Shown here: piece by piece, positions 39,101-43,633 of the stretch
How the letters are laid out: every line of letters begins with the position of its first letter
Position numbering within the stretch: position 1 is the first letter of the stretch
Assembly (NCBI GenBank): GCA_029964075.1
Contig: CM057147.1
Span: 11,801,513-11,865,512, forward strand
DNA from: Patiria pectinifera
Taxonomy: Eukaryota > Echinodermata > Asteroidea > Valvatida > Asterinidae
DNA length: 64,000 bases
Direction of reading: 5' to 3'
Made by a program: the position numbers and the translations under genes
The notes under the pieces: generated by a model
The model's database searches: none
What the model was told of the DNA's origin: nothing
The model's input: only the letters and a program-made list of their open reading frames with translations

Positions 39101-41499
39101 GTGTTCCACATATTGCGATTCATGCGCAAAGCTTAAGTATGTGAAGACATGAGCACACGAACTAGAGTGAACCAGAACAAAGACAGCTGACTTCAGGCTT
39201 AGATTCTCTATTATCTCTCTCATGTTCCAACACTTGGGAACAGAGGACAAAAGCACCGGGCAGATTCAAGTTAATATGTAAGTCCCCTGATGGGTCCATT
39301 CTGAGTCATTAAACAAATGAGCATGCATATGGGATCAATCTAGAACACTCAATGGAACCCCTTGTGGAGATAGTTTCACTACACCGCTCATAACAGTCAT
39401 TCCATCATGGTCCATTAAAACTGTTTGGCAAACAACAAGTCCCTTGATGGGTTCACTCTGACTCATCAAACAGATGAGCATGAGGATCGATATAGAACAC
39501 CCAATGGAACCCCTCGGGAAGACAGTTTCACTATATACCACTTAAAGCAGTCAATAGTTGTATTCCATCATGGTCCACTAAACAATGCATAATACTTCGA
39601 CCATTGATGAAGATTTACCTGGCAGATTGACATTGACAACCAGTCCCTGGTGGGTCCACTCGGACTCATCGAACAGATGAGCATGAGGATCAATATGCAT
39701 GCTGACATCATCATCACAGACAGCGTTACCAATGGACCAGGTGTAGCCATGGATACCAGTCTCATTGTCATGGATACCTTCCCAGTTGGCTGTAAAGAAA
39801 TGAAAATGTTACACAGGAAGATGTCAGTCGAGACAAGGTTCAGCTGTGGAGACATGTCTGGCAGGATAGTACAGTGCTGTGGTGACACTGTGTTTGTAGG
39901 GCCAAATTTCTTGGCTCTGTTTGATGAGCCAGTATTGTGGTACATGTAGCATTCTATGGTTTGTAGGGTCATGAAATACAGAGCTATAATGGTCATACCA
40001 AGAAAGCACAGGTACCATCCATTTATGACGAGACTGCTCCCATGCCTAGCGGTTATAATGGTATTGCTTCAGGCAAATATGACAGGGACATTTTTTTCTC
40101 ATGATATTTTTAAAAATTGTAAAATTAGCGACGTAAATACTATACACCAGGTTATAATAATAAGTGCGCCTCATGTTGCTGTGAGCCCCCTTCCATCCTT
40201 ACCTGCCATGAAGGTATTGCTTCTTGTATACAGCATGTCAACAAGTTCCTCATGACCATTAAACACCGTCATAGATCCCGGACCATCAGTGATGTAGCTG
40301 TAATTAAATTACATGATAATGAAAGTCAAGAGTAAATGTCACAAAACACATCTACATTTATGACCAGATATGCCTTCTTTGATGAGACATACACAAGATA
40401 TAAGGCACAACCGAGCATTCAAATTTTGGAAGAGTAATCAACCTGTCGCTAAAATAGCACAGAATATGAATGGTTTGCCATGAAAGGAAGTGCCTTTAAG
40501 AAGTCAATGCAGAGTGGCACATATGATTAGTTAATACTCAAAACTGTGACTATTAAAAAAAAAAAGAAGAAGAAGAGTTTCAGGTAATTATGAAGGTTTC
40601 AAAGTAGTCAATTCATTTCTGGTATGCACCTTTGTCGTACACAAAAGCACTCTATTCTTGTATATAAACTTAAGCCATTTATGATATGTGTCATTTATTG
40701 ATTACCTTGACATCATCCTACTTGTTCGTTTAGTAATAATAATAATAATAACGGAGTCTTATATAGCGCACGTATCTACCAACAATTAGGTTCTCAAGGC
40801 GCTGGAAATTATGTCTATTATTAAAGAAAGGTAAATAATATATATGAGAAATATGAAATATGTAGCACCTTCTAAGGGTTGACAAGGTGCTGCGGCGCAC
40901 ATTGCAGCCACTGCCAGAAATACCGGGGCAAACCCCTTCTTTTAGCGATAAGTGTTACTGGGTTCTTTAACGTGCAATACACAACACACGGGACCTACGG
41001 CTTTACGTCCCATCCGAAGGACGAAGCAATAATGGTAAAGTGCCTTGCTCAAGAGCACAAGCACCATGTTCCCACGGTCAGGATTCAAACTCATGTACCA
41101 CGGCACACGAGTCGAACACTGCTACCATTGGACCACAGCACCCCACTTTAGTGACATTTTCACACTTTAGTGACATTTAAGCATCACTTTAAGCAGTACG
41201 CACCGATGGTTCATGAGCGGTGTGTCTTCAATGCATTGTCTCTCCCATTCCTCTGGTGTGAACTCCACACACGCTTCACGCACCACCTCATCCCTGGTCC
41301 CATTCACGATCAGCCCTGGTTCCGGTGTCGTGAAGTCCGCTATGATTCCGACGGATGAAATGATGTTCTCATACGCCACGTAGTTCAGGAGCTCTATGTT
41401 GAAGTAGTAGAGGTTGTTGTGGACGAGATTGAGGGATTCGTGATTGAACTCTACAGCATGGCCCACACCAAGCCGCTCATAATGGGTGAAGAGTCCAGA
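1..41499 (-). CDS. Gene A: multi-exon FN3-like repeat protein (25 exons seen, both ends missing)
   Basis: Twenty-five minus-strand exons join with matching splice phases. The 24 complete exons total 4,908 nt (1,636 codons), and about 40 more codons run off the window edge. The product is about 15 fibronectin-III-like modules. Each has a Trp strand, a 'DPESGIxxYxxAVGTxPG' loop, then 'YYVTVRAxN' and a linker 'VDxTPPxxGxVYDG'; a module is usually split over two exons. Such modules occur in large secreted or cell-surface proteins of marine invertebrates, so an extracellular adhesion or scaffold role is inferred. No signal peptide, membrane segment or enzyme domain is visible. Exon 1 starts in phase 0 after an AG, so upstream exons exist but were not found in 41.5-46.8 kb. 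Introns hold two DIRS elements, MITEs and a SINE. The exons show no stops or frameshifts, so the gene looks functional. Confidence 0.85.
285..402. repeat. Telomere-type repeat flanked by a 28-bp perfect inverted repeat
   Basis: A 28-base stretch at 285-312, itself two copies of 'ctatgttccgac', is repeated exactly in reverse complement at 375-402. Between the arms lie about four units of CCTAAC (332-355). It sits in the intron between gene A exons 24 and 25. It looks like a small MITE-like dispersed element that carries telomere-type sequence. Confidence 0.75.
849..952 (-). CDS. Gene A exon 24, inter-module linker
   Basis: Acceptor 'tttctag', donor 'gtaagt', phase 1 in and 0 out. It encodes 'SYFSVDITPPIEGRLRVGPF', the standard linker with Val-Asp-Ile-Thr-Pro-Pro. 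Confidence 0.83.
1334..1624 (-). CDS. Gene A exon 23, FN3-like
   Basis: Acceptor 'ctgttcag', donor 'gtgggt', phases 1 to 1. It encodes 'VQLMWAKFQSTFPILLYYVG', 'FVGKDTFVEVKGLNLMQEG' and 'SYYVTVV'. A second GT four bases on would give the wrong phase for exon 24. Confidence 0.82.
2248..2332. mobile_element. Short copy of a GGCC-ended MITE
   Basis: Internally deleted relative of the MITEs at 36958-37225 and 43634-43893. It starts 'ggcaaaataaaaacc', keeps 'gacctaccgaccctac' and ends 'gcaatttgtttttcttggcc', followed by TTA. It lies in a gene A intron. Confidence 0.55.
2451..2723 (-). CDS. Gene A exon 22, FN3-like
   Basis: Acceptor 'cccttcag', donor 'gtaggt', phases 1 to 1. It encodes 'VDYYEAAVGTDRRYP', 'VVPFTYVGKNTTVTF' and 'ARDSTYYVTVRGYSASFA'. 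The intron before it holds the whole first DIRS element (2838-10035). Confidence 0.85.
2838..2955. repeat. Left inverted terminal repeat of DIRS copy 1
   Basis: Contains 'gtagagtattaccacata' and 'gatttattacccacagtacc', matching in reverse complement 9928-10035 with a few differences. Confidence 0.85.
2985..3570 (-). pseudogene. DIRS tyrosine recombinase remnant
   Basis: The minus strand reads 'KTAFLLMAATC', then 'CPVRTLKWYLHQTAS', 'RPASRDTIARWGVTAI' and 'HEIRSMVTSWAFCKGVPL' followed by 'ADIIQAACWKSYNTFTSCYL'. These are the ordered blocks of the DIRS YR C-terminal catalytic domain, including the terminal Tyr region. A stop follows 'GVTAI' and another lies near 3440, so it is not intact. It normally integrates the circular DNA copy of the element. 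Confidence 0.8.
3600..3822 (-). pseudogene. DIRS reverse transcriptase N-terminal remnant
   Basis: The minus strand reads 'GPLAHFAGSWVHITSDRWVL' and 'ATISLGYYLEFTRPD', the typical start of DIRS RT/RNase H proteins ('RLxHFxxxWxxITSDxWVL'). The same block occurs twice in DIRS copy 2 (22.2-22.6 kb). The RT palm is absent here and the sequence passes almost straight to the recombinase. Confidence 0.75.
3823..7005 (+). mobile_element. LINE (APE-endonuclease non-LTR retrotransposon), nested in DIRS copy 1
   Basis: A 3.2 kb plus-strand insertion between DIRS sequences that are continuous in copy 2 (compare 3720-3822 and 7006-7100 with 22240-22390). A 6-bp target duplication 'atgggt' lies on each side (3817-3822 and 7006-7011 approximately). 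The 3' end is A-rich, 'cgaaagaagaaaa', with no long poly-A. It holds one endonuclease/RT reading frame broken by about four frameshifts. Endonuclease and RT motifs place it in the Jockey/I/CR1 group; the exact clade was not resolved. Confidence 0.85.
3956..6975 (+). pseudogene. LINE endonuclease-reverse transcriptase ORF, frameshifted
   Basis: From 3956 the frame encodes an AP endonuclease with 'LLQETH' and 'YAGDFNCHSTTWG'; the usual SDHRP motif appears as SQHRP. The frame shifts near 4565 and near 5150. The RT then follows, with 'KCGKAQGPDNIPPEFLKH', 'YRPISLLCVPYKLLERLL', 'DEQAGFRHGHSTVQQI', 'VVLVDLTAAYDTVW', 'NGVPQGSVLSPTLFNIYISD' and the catalytic 'YGYADDLALL'. Further shifts lie near 6175 and near 6815. 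The C-terminus has a CxC...H...C knuckle, 'CVCGASQQTAQHIINEC', before the stop near 6970. It would copy LINE RNA at the target site, but this copy cannot make the protein. Confidence 0.87.
7040..8630 (-). pseudogene. DIRS gag-like ORF remnant, copy 1
   Basis: Starts near 8629 with 'MSFMGPPKKKSSVISKPR', followed by a Ser/Pro/Lys-rich region including 'SPTKKKKKRKLTDMATD'. A later part matches copy 2 block by block ('DETTQYLTTPTI', 'LLLSEYLFQGCQTDSTIPA', 'SLPGTRPLCRPDS'). Frame changes break it into pieces. The function is inferred to be a gag-like nucleic-acid-binding protein from position and homology to copy 2. Confidence 0.65.
8640..9925. repeat. DIRS 5' noncoding region with short internal repeats, copy 1
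   Basis: Contains repeated phrases such as 'cagcctgtg(c/t)aaagcctca', 'gcttgcaac' and 'gccggttaaatag', all recurring at 25.2-26.3 kb in DIRS copy 2. No convincing protein is present. It lies between the gag-like ORF and the right terminal repeat, so it probably acts as the element's leader or promoter region. Confidence 0.6.
9928..10035. repeat. Right inverted terminal repeat of DIRS copy 1
   Basis: Reverse complement of 2838-2955: 'ggtactgtgggtaataaat' through 'tagtaatactctacgggtaa' and 'gcgcagtagaat'. Its 'catgtagtaatac' is the empty site for the MITE found in copy 2. Confidence 0.85.
10892..11161 (-). CDS. Gene A exon 21, FN3-like
   Basis: Acceptor 'tgacttag', donor 'gtaggt', phases 1 to 1. 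It encodes 'GETYYTLVRATNALGLAVT', the linker 'DPLIPGQVYDGLLVG' and the next Trp strand 'ISASWKGFG'. Confidence 0.85.
11695..12399 (-). CDS. Gene A exon 20, long exon with about two FN3-like modules and a Cys insert
   Basis: Acceptor 'gttgacag', donor 'gtaata', 705 nt, phases 1 to 1. It holds a module end ('NRVYYVTVEAFNAVNQ', 'IEIDDTPPRYG'), a full module ('ITKYEVALGTTPGRSQIRPF', 'YATVRGYNEAGLTS') and the start of another ('MKKYEWAIYRIDGQEIQPF'). Before the middle module lies a small Cys-rich insert, 'LECTNDEECLSLDGECLE', possibly a disulphide loop. It is the only long exon of the gene, which suggests introns were lost here. Confidence 0.87.
13319..13499 (-). CDS. Gene A exon 19, FN3-like first half
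   Basis: Acceptor 'ccttacag', donor 'gtgagc' chosen because it gives the phase 1 needed by exon 20. It encodes 'LLCSWTGFLDAESGIDHVVF' and 'LVGTAQGQNDV'. The joined reading 'YRVTE' + 'NLNLIHNRVYYVTV' matches the equivalent junction inside exon 22. Confidence 0.8.
13500..15027. other. Gene A intron without recognisable gene
   Basis: Between exons 18 and 19. It contains a few chance open frames (for example 13811-14332) with no family signature, and runs of A and T. No repeat family was recognised beyond a short inverted stretch around 14460-14510 rich in 'gtacgcac'. Confidence 0.5.
15028..15134 (-). CDS. Gene A exon 18, FN3-like second half
   Basis: Acceptor 'gatctag', donor 'gtatgg', phase 1 in and 0 out. 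It encodes 'ILSIQAVNSVGLRRTVYA' and the linker 'LTVDNTPPTVGQ'. Confidence 0.82.
15555..15753 (-). CDS. Gene A exon 17, divergent FN3-like first half
   Basis: Acceptor 'ttaacag', donor 'gtataa', phase 0 in and 1 out. It encodes 'DAMWDVSEGESDIMTTYF' and 'SMGRYPGSGDVFPVT', the module start with the usual ESGI loop changed to ESDI. Confidence 0.8.
16360..16570. repeat. Dispersed repeat fragment (same family at 29.05, 30.7, 31.6 and 40.9 kb)
   Basis: Carries 'ctcctaggtggagagaggca', 'cttgcccaaggacaca' and 'tttgaacccca', the same order of short blocks seen at 29140-29240, 30740-30785, 31565-31650 and 41030-41130. It looks like the 3' part of a SINE-like family in gene A introns. Confidence 0.55.
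16659..16840 (-). CDS. Gene A exon 16, FN3-like second half
   Basis: Acceptor 'attggcag', donor 'gtgagt', phase 1 in and 0 out. It encodes 'QHGVSYYSTLRAITNADN' and the linker 'GFTVDITPPEIMITD'. Confidence 0.85.
18075..18192 (-). CDS. Gene A exon 15, FN3-like loop
   Basis: Acceptor 'accacag', donor 'gtatgg', phase 0 in and 1 out. It encodes 'ISHYEWAVGTTPGGEDVQP', an exact fit to the module consensus. The intron before it is about 8.5 kb because of the second DIRS element. Confidence 0.83.
18535..18845. repeat. Rearranged DIRS terminal repeats in opposite orientations
   Basis: 18552-18656 matches the reverse complement of the right terminal repeat ('gagtattactagatatg', 'tacttcctctttt'). 18715-18755 is an outer end in the other orientation ('ctctatgggtaagtact', 'caatcggccca'). 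18769-18825 is again a left end ('attctattgcgctcaactta', 'catagagtattagtacat'). So at least three terminal segments are packed into 300 bp. Confidence 0.65.
19090..19620 (-). pseudogene. DIRS reverse transcriptase core remnant
   Basis: The minus strand reads 'FLASKKDAQLW' and 'LNLQPLNRFIKSSRF', then after a frame change 'MMRIDMF', 'FAFSYEGTTFEFQALPFGLS', 'TAPRVFIRIVKMLA' and 'CVYYLDNWLI'. 'LPFGLSTAPRVF' followed by the YLDD box is characteristic of DIRS RT; here the second catalytic Asp is Asn (YLDN). The upstream part of the same gene is separated from it by the 2.5 kb palindrome. It would make element cDNA but is clearly inactive. Confidence 0.8.
19583..22122. repeat. 2.5 kb palindrome (fold-back element) inside the DIRS RT gene
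   Basis: The left arm starting 'tgtgtggagcaaatcatccc' at about 19586 is matched in reverse complement by sequence ending near 22122. Further arm pairs: 19905-20060 with 21690-21850 ('acatcaggaagtaaac', 'ggtggatacct'), and 20390-20460 with 21350-21430 ('tatgatggtcaatta'). The centre, near 20820, is a tandem array that flips strand. The left arm has about 50 extra bases near 19670. No transposase frame is present. It splits the RT coding region, so it was inserted after the DIRS element. Confidence 0.8.
20448..21262. repeat. TCATTGCGCTGC/TCATTTTAC tandem array with a strand flip
   Basis: Before 20818 the units read 'ctgctcattttactcattg'. After it they read in reverse complement, 'gagtaaatgagcaatgaaat'. 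Units are about 17-20 bp and imperfect. Long open frames on both strands across the array are products of the repeat, not genes. Confidence 0.85.
22225..22680 (-). pseudogene. Duplicated DIRS RT N-terminal blocks, copy 2
   Basis: Two tandem copies (22236-22400 and 22405-22575) read on the minus strand as 'GAHLAHLAGSWDQITSDHWV' and 'LTAISLSYLLDI', the start of the DIRS RT protein also seen at 3600-3822. A third short fragment ('ctccaggaggtagctgagtg') lies at 22856. Confidence 0.65.
22689..23903. mobile_element. 1.2 kb TIR element inserted at the end of the DIRS gag region
   Basis: Bounded by exact 17-bp inverted repeats (22689-22705 and 23887-23903; 'agacttgaaatcaagta'). The flanks are near-identical 'gggaggctt' and 'gggaggttt'. 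DIRS copy 1 shows the unfilled site 'gggaggcttgacaggaag' near 7190. No transposase was found. A flank duplication of about 9 bp would suit a Mutator-type element, but the type is not established. Confidence 0.65.
22961..23412. mobile_element. 450-bp element with about 100-bp inverted repeats
   Basis: 22965-23065 ('aaatatttagatacctttt', 'cgtagctttcgatgtcat') pairs with the reverse complement of 23310-23412. It lies within the 1.2 kb element, so it is either nested or part of its interior. An open frame crosses it but has no recognised domain. Confidence 0.6.
23904..24972 (-). pseudogene. DIRS gag-like ORF, copy 2
   Basis: The frame open from 24602 reads 'MFDQPKLLRTTGRSSLYSF', 'DETTQYLTTPTIDDGVHDKF' and 'LLLSKHLFQECQADYTIPAD', and ends near 'LSLPFKPPGR' where the 1.2 kb element begins. 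Upstream blocks in another frame include 'PLIAPMDLSSEPPARDPDIA'. It is homologous to the copy 1 region at 7040-8630. The call as gag-like rests on position upstream of RT and on this shared structure. Confidence 0.65.
25190..26280. repeat. DIRS noncoding leader with duplicated units, copy 2
   Basis: A stretch of about 215 bp beginning 'ggcttgcaactcttgcgacg' (25270) is repeated almost exactly from 25482. Phrases match 8.9-9.7 kb in copy 1. No gene was recognised. Confidence 0.6.
26285..26640. repeat. Right terminal repeat of DIRS copy 2, split by a MITE
   Basis: 26285-26374 and 26603-26640 together match the right repeat of copy 1 ('aaggtactttgggtaataaa' ... 'gtaatactctacggg'). It ends about 20 bp from the donor of gene A exon 14. 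Confidence 0.8.
26375..26600. mobile_element. 226-bp TA-flanked MITE (Tc1/mariner-like)
   Basis: Starts 'cactgttaaaa', ends 'tttttaacagtg', and is flanked by TA on both sides (26373-26374 and 26601-26602). DIRS copy 1 has the empty site 'catgtagtaatac' with a single TA. TIRs and a TA duplication fit non-autonomous Tc1/mariner elements. Confidence 0.85.
26659..26747 (-). CDS. Gene A exon 14
   Basis: Acceptor 'tttggtag', donor 'gtaaaa', phase 1 in and 0 out. It encodes 'YVTDGPSMVQDIDAQ' and 'TTVSIWFDDFE'. The terminal repeat of the second DIRS element ends only about 20 bp beyond the donor. Confidence 0.8.
26748..27656. other. Gene A intron, no recognisable gene
   Basis: Between exons 13 and 14. 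An open frame at 26698-27018 overlaps exon 14 on the other strand and lacks domain features. An A-rich stretch with 'aaataaataaataa' lies near 27510. Confidence 0.5.
27657..27881 (-). CDS. Gene A exon 13, FN3-like second half with cysteines
   Basis: Acceptor 'gttctag', donor 'gttggt', phases 1 to 1. It encodes 'DIQPFSSLGP', then 'CRPVYYVCVKSQNGAGAFSD'. Four Cys in the exon suggest a disulphide-stabilised variant of the module. Confidence 0.8.
28319..28478 (-). CDS. Gene A exon 12, FN3-like first half (3' end approximate)
   Basis: Acceptor 'attaaag'. It encodes 'ASWLAIDGESGIKSYWVAVG'. The donor chosen ('gtcagt' after 28319) is the one that gives the phase 1 required by exon 13. The open frame runs about 70 nt further without a better donor, so the end is less certain than for other exons. 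Confidence 0.7.
29040..29290. repeat. Dispersed SINE-like repeat with G-run
   Basis: Contains a 13-G run (about 29083-29095), 'ctcctggatggagagaggca', 'gtcttgcccaagggcacaa' and a B-box-like 'gggttcgaacccccgcacc'. The same blocks occur at 16.4, 30.7, 31.6 and 41.0 kb. Confidence 0.6.
29324..29502 (-). CDS. Gene A exon 11, FN3-like second half
   Basis: Acceptor 'tttttcag', donor 'gtgagt', phase 1 in and 0 out. It encodes 'LQPGALYVTRVKARNQAK' and ends in the linker 'GIKVDPSPPL'. Confidence 0.83.
29645..29765 (-). CDS. Gene A exon 10, FN3-like first half
   Basis: Acceptor 'ctccctag', donor 'gtaagt', phase 0 in and 1 out. It encodes 'VHWDYFDDESGIESFELAIY', the Trp strand and ESGI loop. Confidence 0.83.
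30016..30292 (-). repeat. Tandem copies of the 3' part of gene A exon 9
   Basis: One full copy (30156-30292) and a more diverged one (about 29947-30110) of the exon 9 end, each with 'gtgag' or a similar donor. The first is offset by 138 bp, a multiple of three, and remains open ('GFLEDLTSPMLRTLGDG'). Confidence 0.75.
30293..30539 (-). CDS. Gene A exon 9, FN3-like second half
   Basis: Acceptor 'ttgtgtag', donor 'gtgagt', phase 2 in and 0 out. It encodes 'DQVYVNLRTINQALNHIDT' and the linker 'GFLVDLTPPVLRTIGDG'. The 3' part with its donor is duplicated at +138 bp (30.16-30.29 kb). The frame stays open through the copy, so a second in-frame donor after 30155 would give an isoform 46 residues longer. 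Confidence 0.8.
30790..31560. repeat. GACTCGACTTGA-rich repeat flanks in a gene A intron
   Basis: Short degenerate units such as 'gactcgactcgacttgagtc' occur at 30795-30910 and again at 31420-31550. The sequence between them has no recognisable gene. It resembles a dispersed non-coding element. Confidence 0.45.
31851..32031 (-). CDS. Gene A exon 8, linker plus FN3-like start
   Basis: Acceptor 'tctcctcag', donor 'gtgaag'. It encodes 'VDLTPPIQGSVYDGLLPG' and then 'AQWKGFSDPDSGIEDYQVTI', the best example of the linker-to-module junction in this gene. Confidence 0.85.
33110..33347 (-). CDS. Gene A exon 7, FN3-like module
   Basis: Acceptor 'ttggctag', donor 'gtgagt', phase 0 in and 1 out. It encodes 'WFDPESGIFFYLWTVGTQPG' and later 'GETYYSTLTAFHGGYD', nearly a whole module. 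The adjoining downstream intron (32.6-33.1 kb) is rich in imperfect GATGAT/AATGATGAT repeats. Confidence 0.83.
34678..34790 (+). repeat. tRNA-derived SINE head with an internal duplication
   Basis: 'ggcaggctcagtggtcgagt' contains a pol III A-box-like 'tggtcgagtgg', and 'gggttcgagtcccac' is a B box. About 35 bases, 'tctacactagtaagcag' through 'gggttcgagtc', occur twice, so there are two B boxes. It is not a functional tRNA because the cloverleaf is broken by the duplication. Confidence 0.65.
34985..35112 (-). CDS. Gene A exon 6, inter-module linker
   Basis: Acceptor 'atttttag', donor 'gtaaat', phase 1 in and 0 out. It carries 'ILVDDTPPIAGDLFDGPYAG', a close match to the recurring 'VDxTPPxxGxVYDG' linker. 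Confidence 0.82.
35205..35371 (-). CDS. Gene A exon 5, FN3-like
   Basis: Acceptor 'ttgagcag', donor 'gtaaga'. It encodes 'DPESHLFEYHLAAGRTP' followed by 'IPCWVKVRAVNN', so one exon covers both the loop and the 'VRAxN' strand of a module. Confidence 0.82.
36958..37225. mobile_element. GGCC-ended MITE, copy at 37 kb (Harbinger-like)
   Basis: Begins 'ggccaaaaaaataaaaatac', carries 'gcttccggttttcctaccta', and ends 'gaactattgtttttttggcc'. TTA lies on each side. TIRs starting GGCC with a 3-bp TTA duplication suggest PIF/Harbinger. The same family is at 43634-43893 and 2248-2332. Confidence 0.65.
37365..37960. repeat. 216-bp tandem repeat, about 2.8 copies
   Basis: 'ggctctcatgtatcgca' recurs at about 37378, 37594 and 37811, spaced 216-217 bp. 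Units share 'ggacaaactatatctgttg' and 'ttgaaactgttggagaaaac'. It lies in the intron between gene A exons 4 and 5. No coding potential was recognised. Confidence 0.8.
38420..38600 (-). CDS. Gene A exon 4, FN3-like second half
   Basis: Acceptor 'ctcgacag', donor 'gtgagt', phase 1 in and 2 out. It encodes 'GAYYITVRALNKVEFGGP' and the linker 'IIDNTPPIIYSIDD', the F/G strands and Pro-Pro linker of the module begun in exon 3. Confidence 0.83.
39270..39505 (-). repeat. Two degraded copies of the 3' part of gene A exon 3
   Basis: 39280-39350 and 39428-39505 resemble exon 3 bases 39635-39705 ('gggtccact', 'actcatc(g/a)aacagatgag', 'gagcatgaggatc'). They lack an intact module and are probably exon-duplication relics. 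Confidence 0.6.
39619..39789 (-). CDS. Gene A exon 3, FN3-like first half
   Basis: Acceptor 'tttacag', donor 'gtaaat', phases 1 to 1. It encodes 'WEGIHDNETGIHGYTWSIGN', the Trp strand and ExGI loop typical of the first half of each module. Two degraded partial copies of its 3' part lie just downstream (39.28-39.50 kb). Confidence 0.82.
40203..40297 (-). CDS. Gene A exon 2
   Basis: Acceptor 'aattacag', donor 'gtaagg'. It continues the frame as 'YITDGPGSMTVFNGHEELVD'. The 'TDGPSM' motif recurs in exon 14, where it also joins a linker to the next FN3-like module. Confidence 0.8.
40733..41150. repeat. Dispersed AAT-ended repeat
   Basis: Starts with (AAT)n at 40734-40751, then 'cttatatagcgcacgtatc' and 'ctcaaggcgctgg', and ends with the 'cttgctcaagagcacaagca' block shared with the repeats at 16.4 and 29.1 kb. 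A related 'gcgctttataaatatccatt' with (ATT)n lies at 57448-57480. Confidence 0.6.
41204..41499 (-). CDS. Gene A exon 1 (first exon seen)
   Basis: Acceptor 'attgcag' before 41499 and donor 'gtgcgt' after 41204. It holds the second half of an FN3-like module, with 'NNLYYFNIELLNYVAYE' and the linker 'ADFTTPEPGLIVNG', then a Cys-containing stretch ending 'PLMNHR'. It starts in phase 0 and ends in phase 2, fitting exon 2. There is no in-frame Met before the acceptor, so this is not the first coding exon. Confidence 0.8.
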
Positions 41500-42492
41500 C
41501 TGCAATTAAAGAGAAGCCTCAATGATCATACCAACAAAAAGAATACATATCCTTTACAAGAGAGGGATCTGGTTGATTGTCCTTGGTCTTCTACACTTGT
41601 AATCCAGGGTTCAAATCCCATCCATGAGGAATTGAACATTAAAAGTCACCATGTATTAAATAATTAATCAAAATTTGACTGAAGCTAAATTGCCTGTGGG
41701 ATTGATGGTTTTATTTATACCAGAAACACTGTCACAATAAACTCATCACAGTCAATACCAGAAACACTGTCATAATAAACTCATCACAGTCAGCCTATTG
41801 GATTGCTTAGAAGCAAAACAGAAACAAGTAGAGATCTATGTCTGTTCCATGAACAGATCACATTGGGCTTTCTGCAATTAAAAGTTTTGTAAAGTTTATG
41901 CTTTTTTCATTCATTTTCATTGATGTTATTTGTTTTCATGTTCAATTAATGCCATATGATGTAATCATCAAAACTGCAACAACTATACGAAATTACATGA
42001 TGACGTCATAATGACGTCACCTTCATTTTCATACACAACGCATCAGTATCTGTTAACATGCATAGATTCAATGCAATTGGGCTTTTAGTTCTCTACACCT
42101 TTATGATGATGCCAAATGCCTGTGATGATGTCATGACGACGGCACTTGTCAATACACATATTTATAATTTGGTCTTGGTCAGTTTAGAGTTGATTTAAGC
42201 AAAAACAGTGACTAATTATTTGAGTAGAATGAAATATTAAAATTTTAAAAATCATTAAACTCAATTGATGATGCATCTTGACTCACTTCAGATTTTGCAT
42301 ATAAATATTATCAAGCGTTCCACCAAGTTTCATAGCAATAGGACCTTCCTTTTTATTATGTGAATTAAAATTCACATGATGACGTCACCATGACATCACC
42401 TCAATTTTACCAATTTTAACTATACATGTATAGCACGCCCCTGTCTACAAACATACAAAGTTTAAACATAACCAAACGTAGTTCTCTAGTAT

Positions 42493-42650
42493 ACACATAT
42501 GGACTGGCAATGAGGTCACTAGTGCACGTTTATGTGCCCCAAGGGACTGTGAGTGACCGAACAGGGTGTAGAACCCTCTTCTGGTCATTCACAGGACCGA
42601 GGGGGGCAGAGACGTGCACTAGTGACCAAATTATACCAGTCCATATGTGT
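42493..42650. mobile_element. 158-bp palindromic MITE
   Basis: 'acacatatggactgg' and 'gtcactagtgcacgt' near the left end are mirrored by 'acgtgcactagtgac' and 'ccagtccatatgtgt' at the right, so the element can fold almost completely. Flanks are AT-rich and no clear target duplication was defined. Confidence 0.7.
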
Positions 42651-43149
42651 CTTATAACTCACCTCTCTCCAAAATGTAAAATAAGAAAAGAAACTCGTTC
42701 AGGGTTTCATAATTTAACTGTTTTTAGTTTAACAATTAACTCATAAGCAATTCAATTATAAGCAATATAACAATTAAAGGACTGCTTTTAGTTTCCCTAG
42801 ACTCAGTTTTTGAGTTAGAGTTTTTGAGAGGGTGCTGTAACCAGAGAAAACATTTTGAGTAGTGCCCCATCGGGCACAATACTCTGGAAATTATGCGCAC
42901 GCGATGTCTTGACGCACGTCTAGTTCACGCTGACAGGAATTTCATTCACTAGCTTACATGTATATGAGTGAACCACACGTGACCACACCCATACTTACAC
43001 GAAGGCATATATGGGGTACCAGATTGTGGGGTACCGATGTAAGTACAATTGCTCCTTGTGGGCCCTGAATATGGGGTCCTCAATTATTCCCCACAAGGAT
43101 TATCAGTGTTTCAAAAACACAAAATACCCCACAAAGTTACGAGTAAACA

Positions 43150-43633
43150 AAACTGTGCTTGAACAAGAAGCTCTTTAATAAATGAAACATTGAAAACCTT
43201 AAGTACAAAAACTATGCTTGTACAAGCATGGAGGAATTCCTCCATGGTACAAGAAACTCTTTAATAAATGAAACATTGAAAACCTTAAAAGTACACAAAC
43301 TATGCTTGTACAAGCATGGAGGAATTCCTCCATGGTACAAGAAACTCTTTAATAAATGAAACATTGAAAACCTTAAAAGTACAAAAACTATGCTTGTACA
43401 AGCATGGAGGAATTCCTCCATGGTACAATAAACTCTTTAATAAATGAAACATTGAAAACCTTAAAAGTACAAAAACTATGCTTGTACAAGCATGGAGGAA
43501 TTCCTCCATGGTACAATAAACTCTTTAATAAATGAAACATTGAAAACCTTAAAAGTACAAAAACTATGCTTGTACAAGAAAATCTTTAATAAATGCAACA
43601 GTGAAAACCTTAAAAACACGAAACTTTATGGTC
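43150..43633. repeat. 88-bp satellite, about five copies
   Basis: The unit has 'ctctttaataaatgaaacat', 'aactatgcttgtacaagc' and the perfect 20-base palindrome 'catggaggaattcctccatg'. Open frames repeat every 88 bp and are not genes. The array resumes at 43894 after an inserted MITE. Confidence 0.85.
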
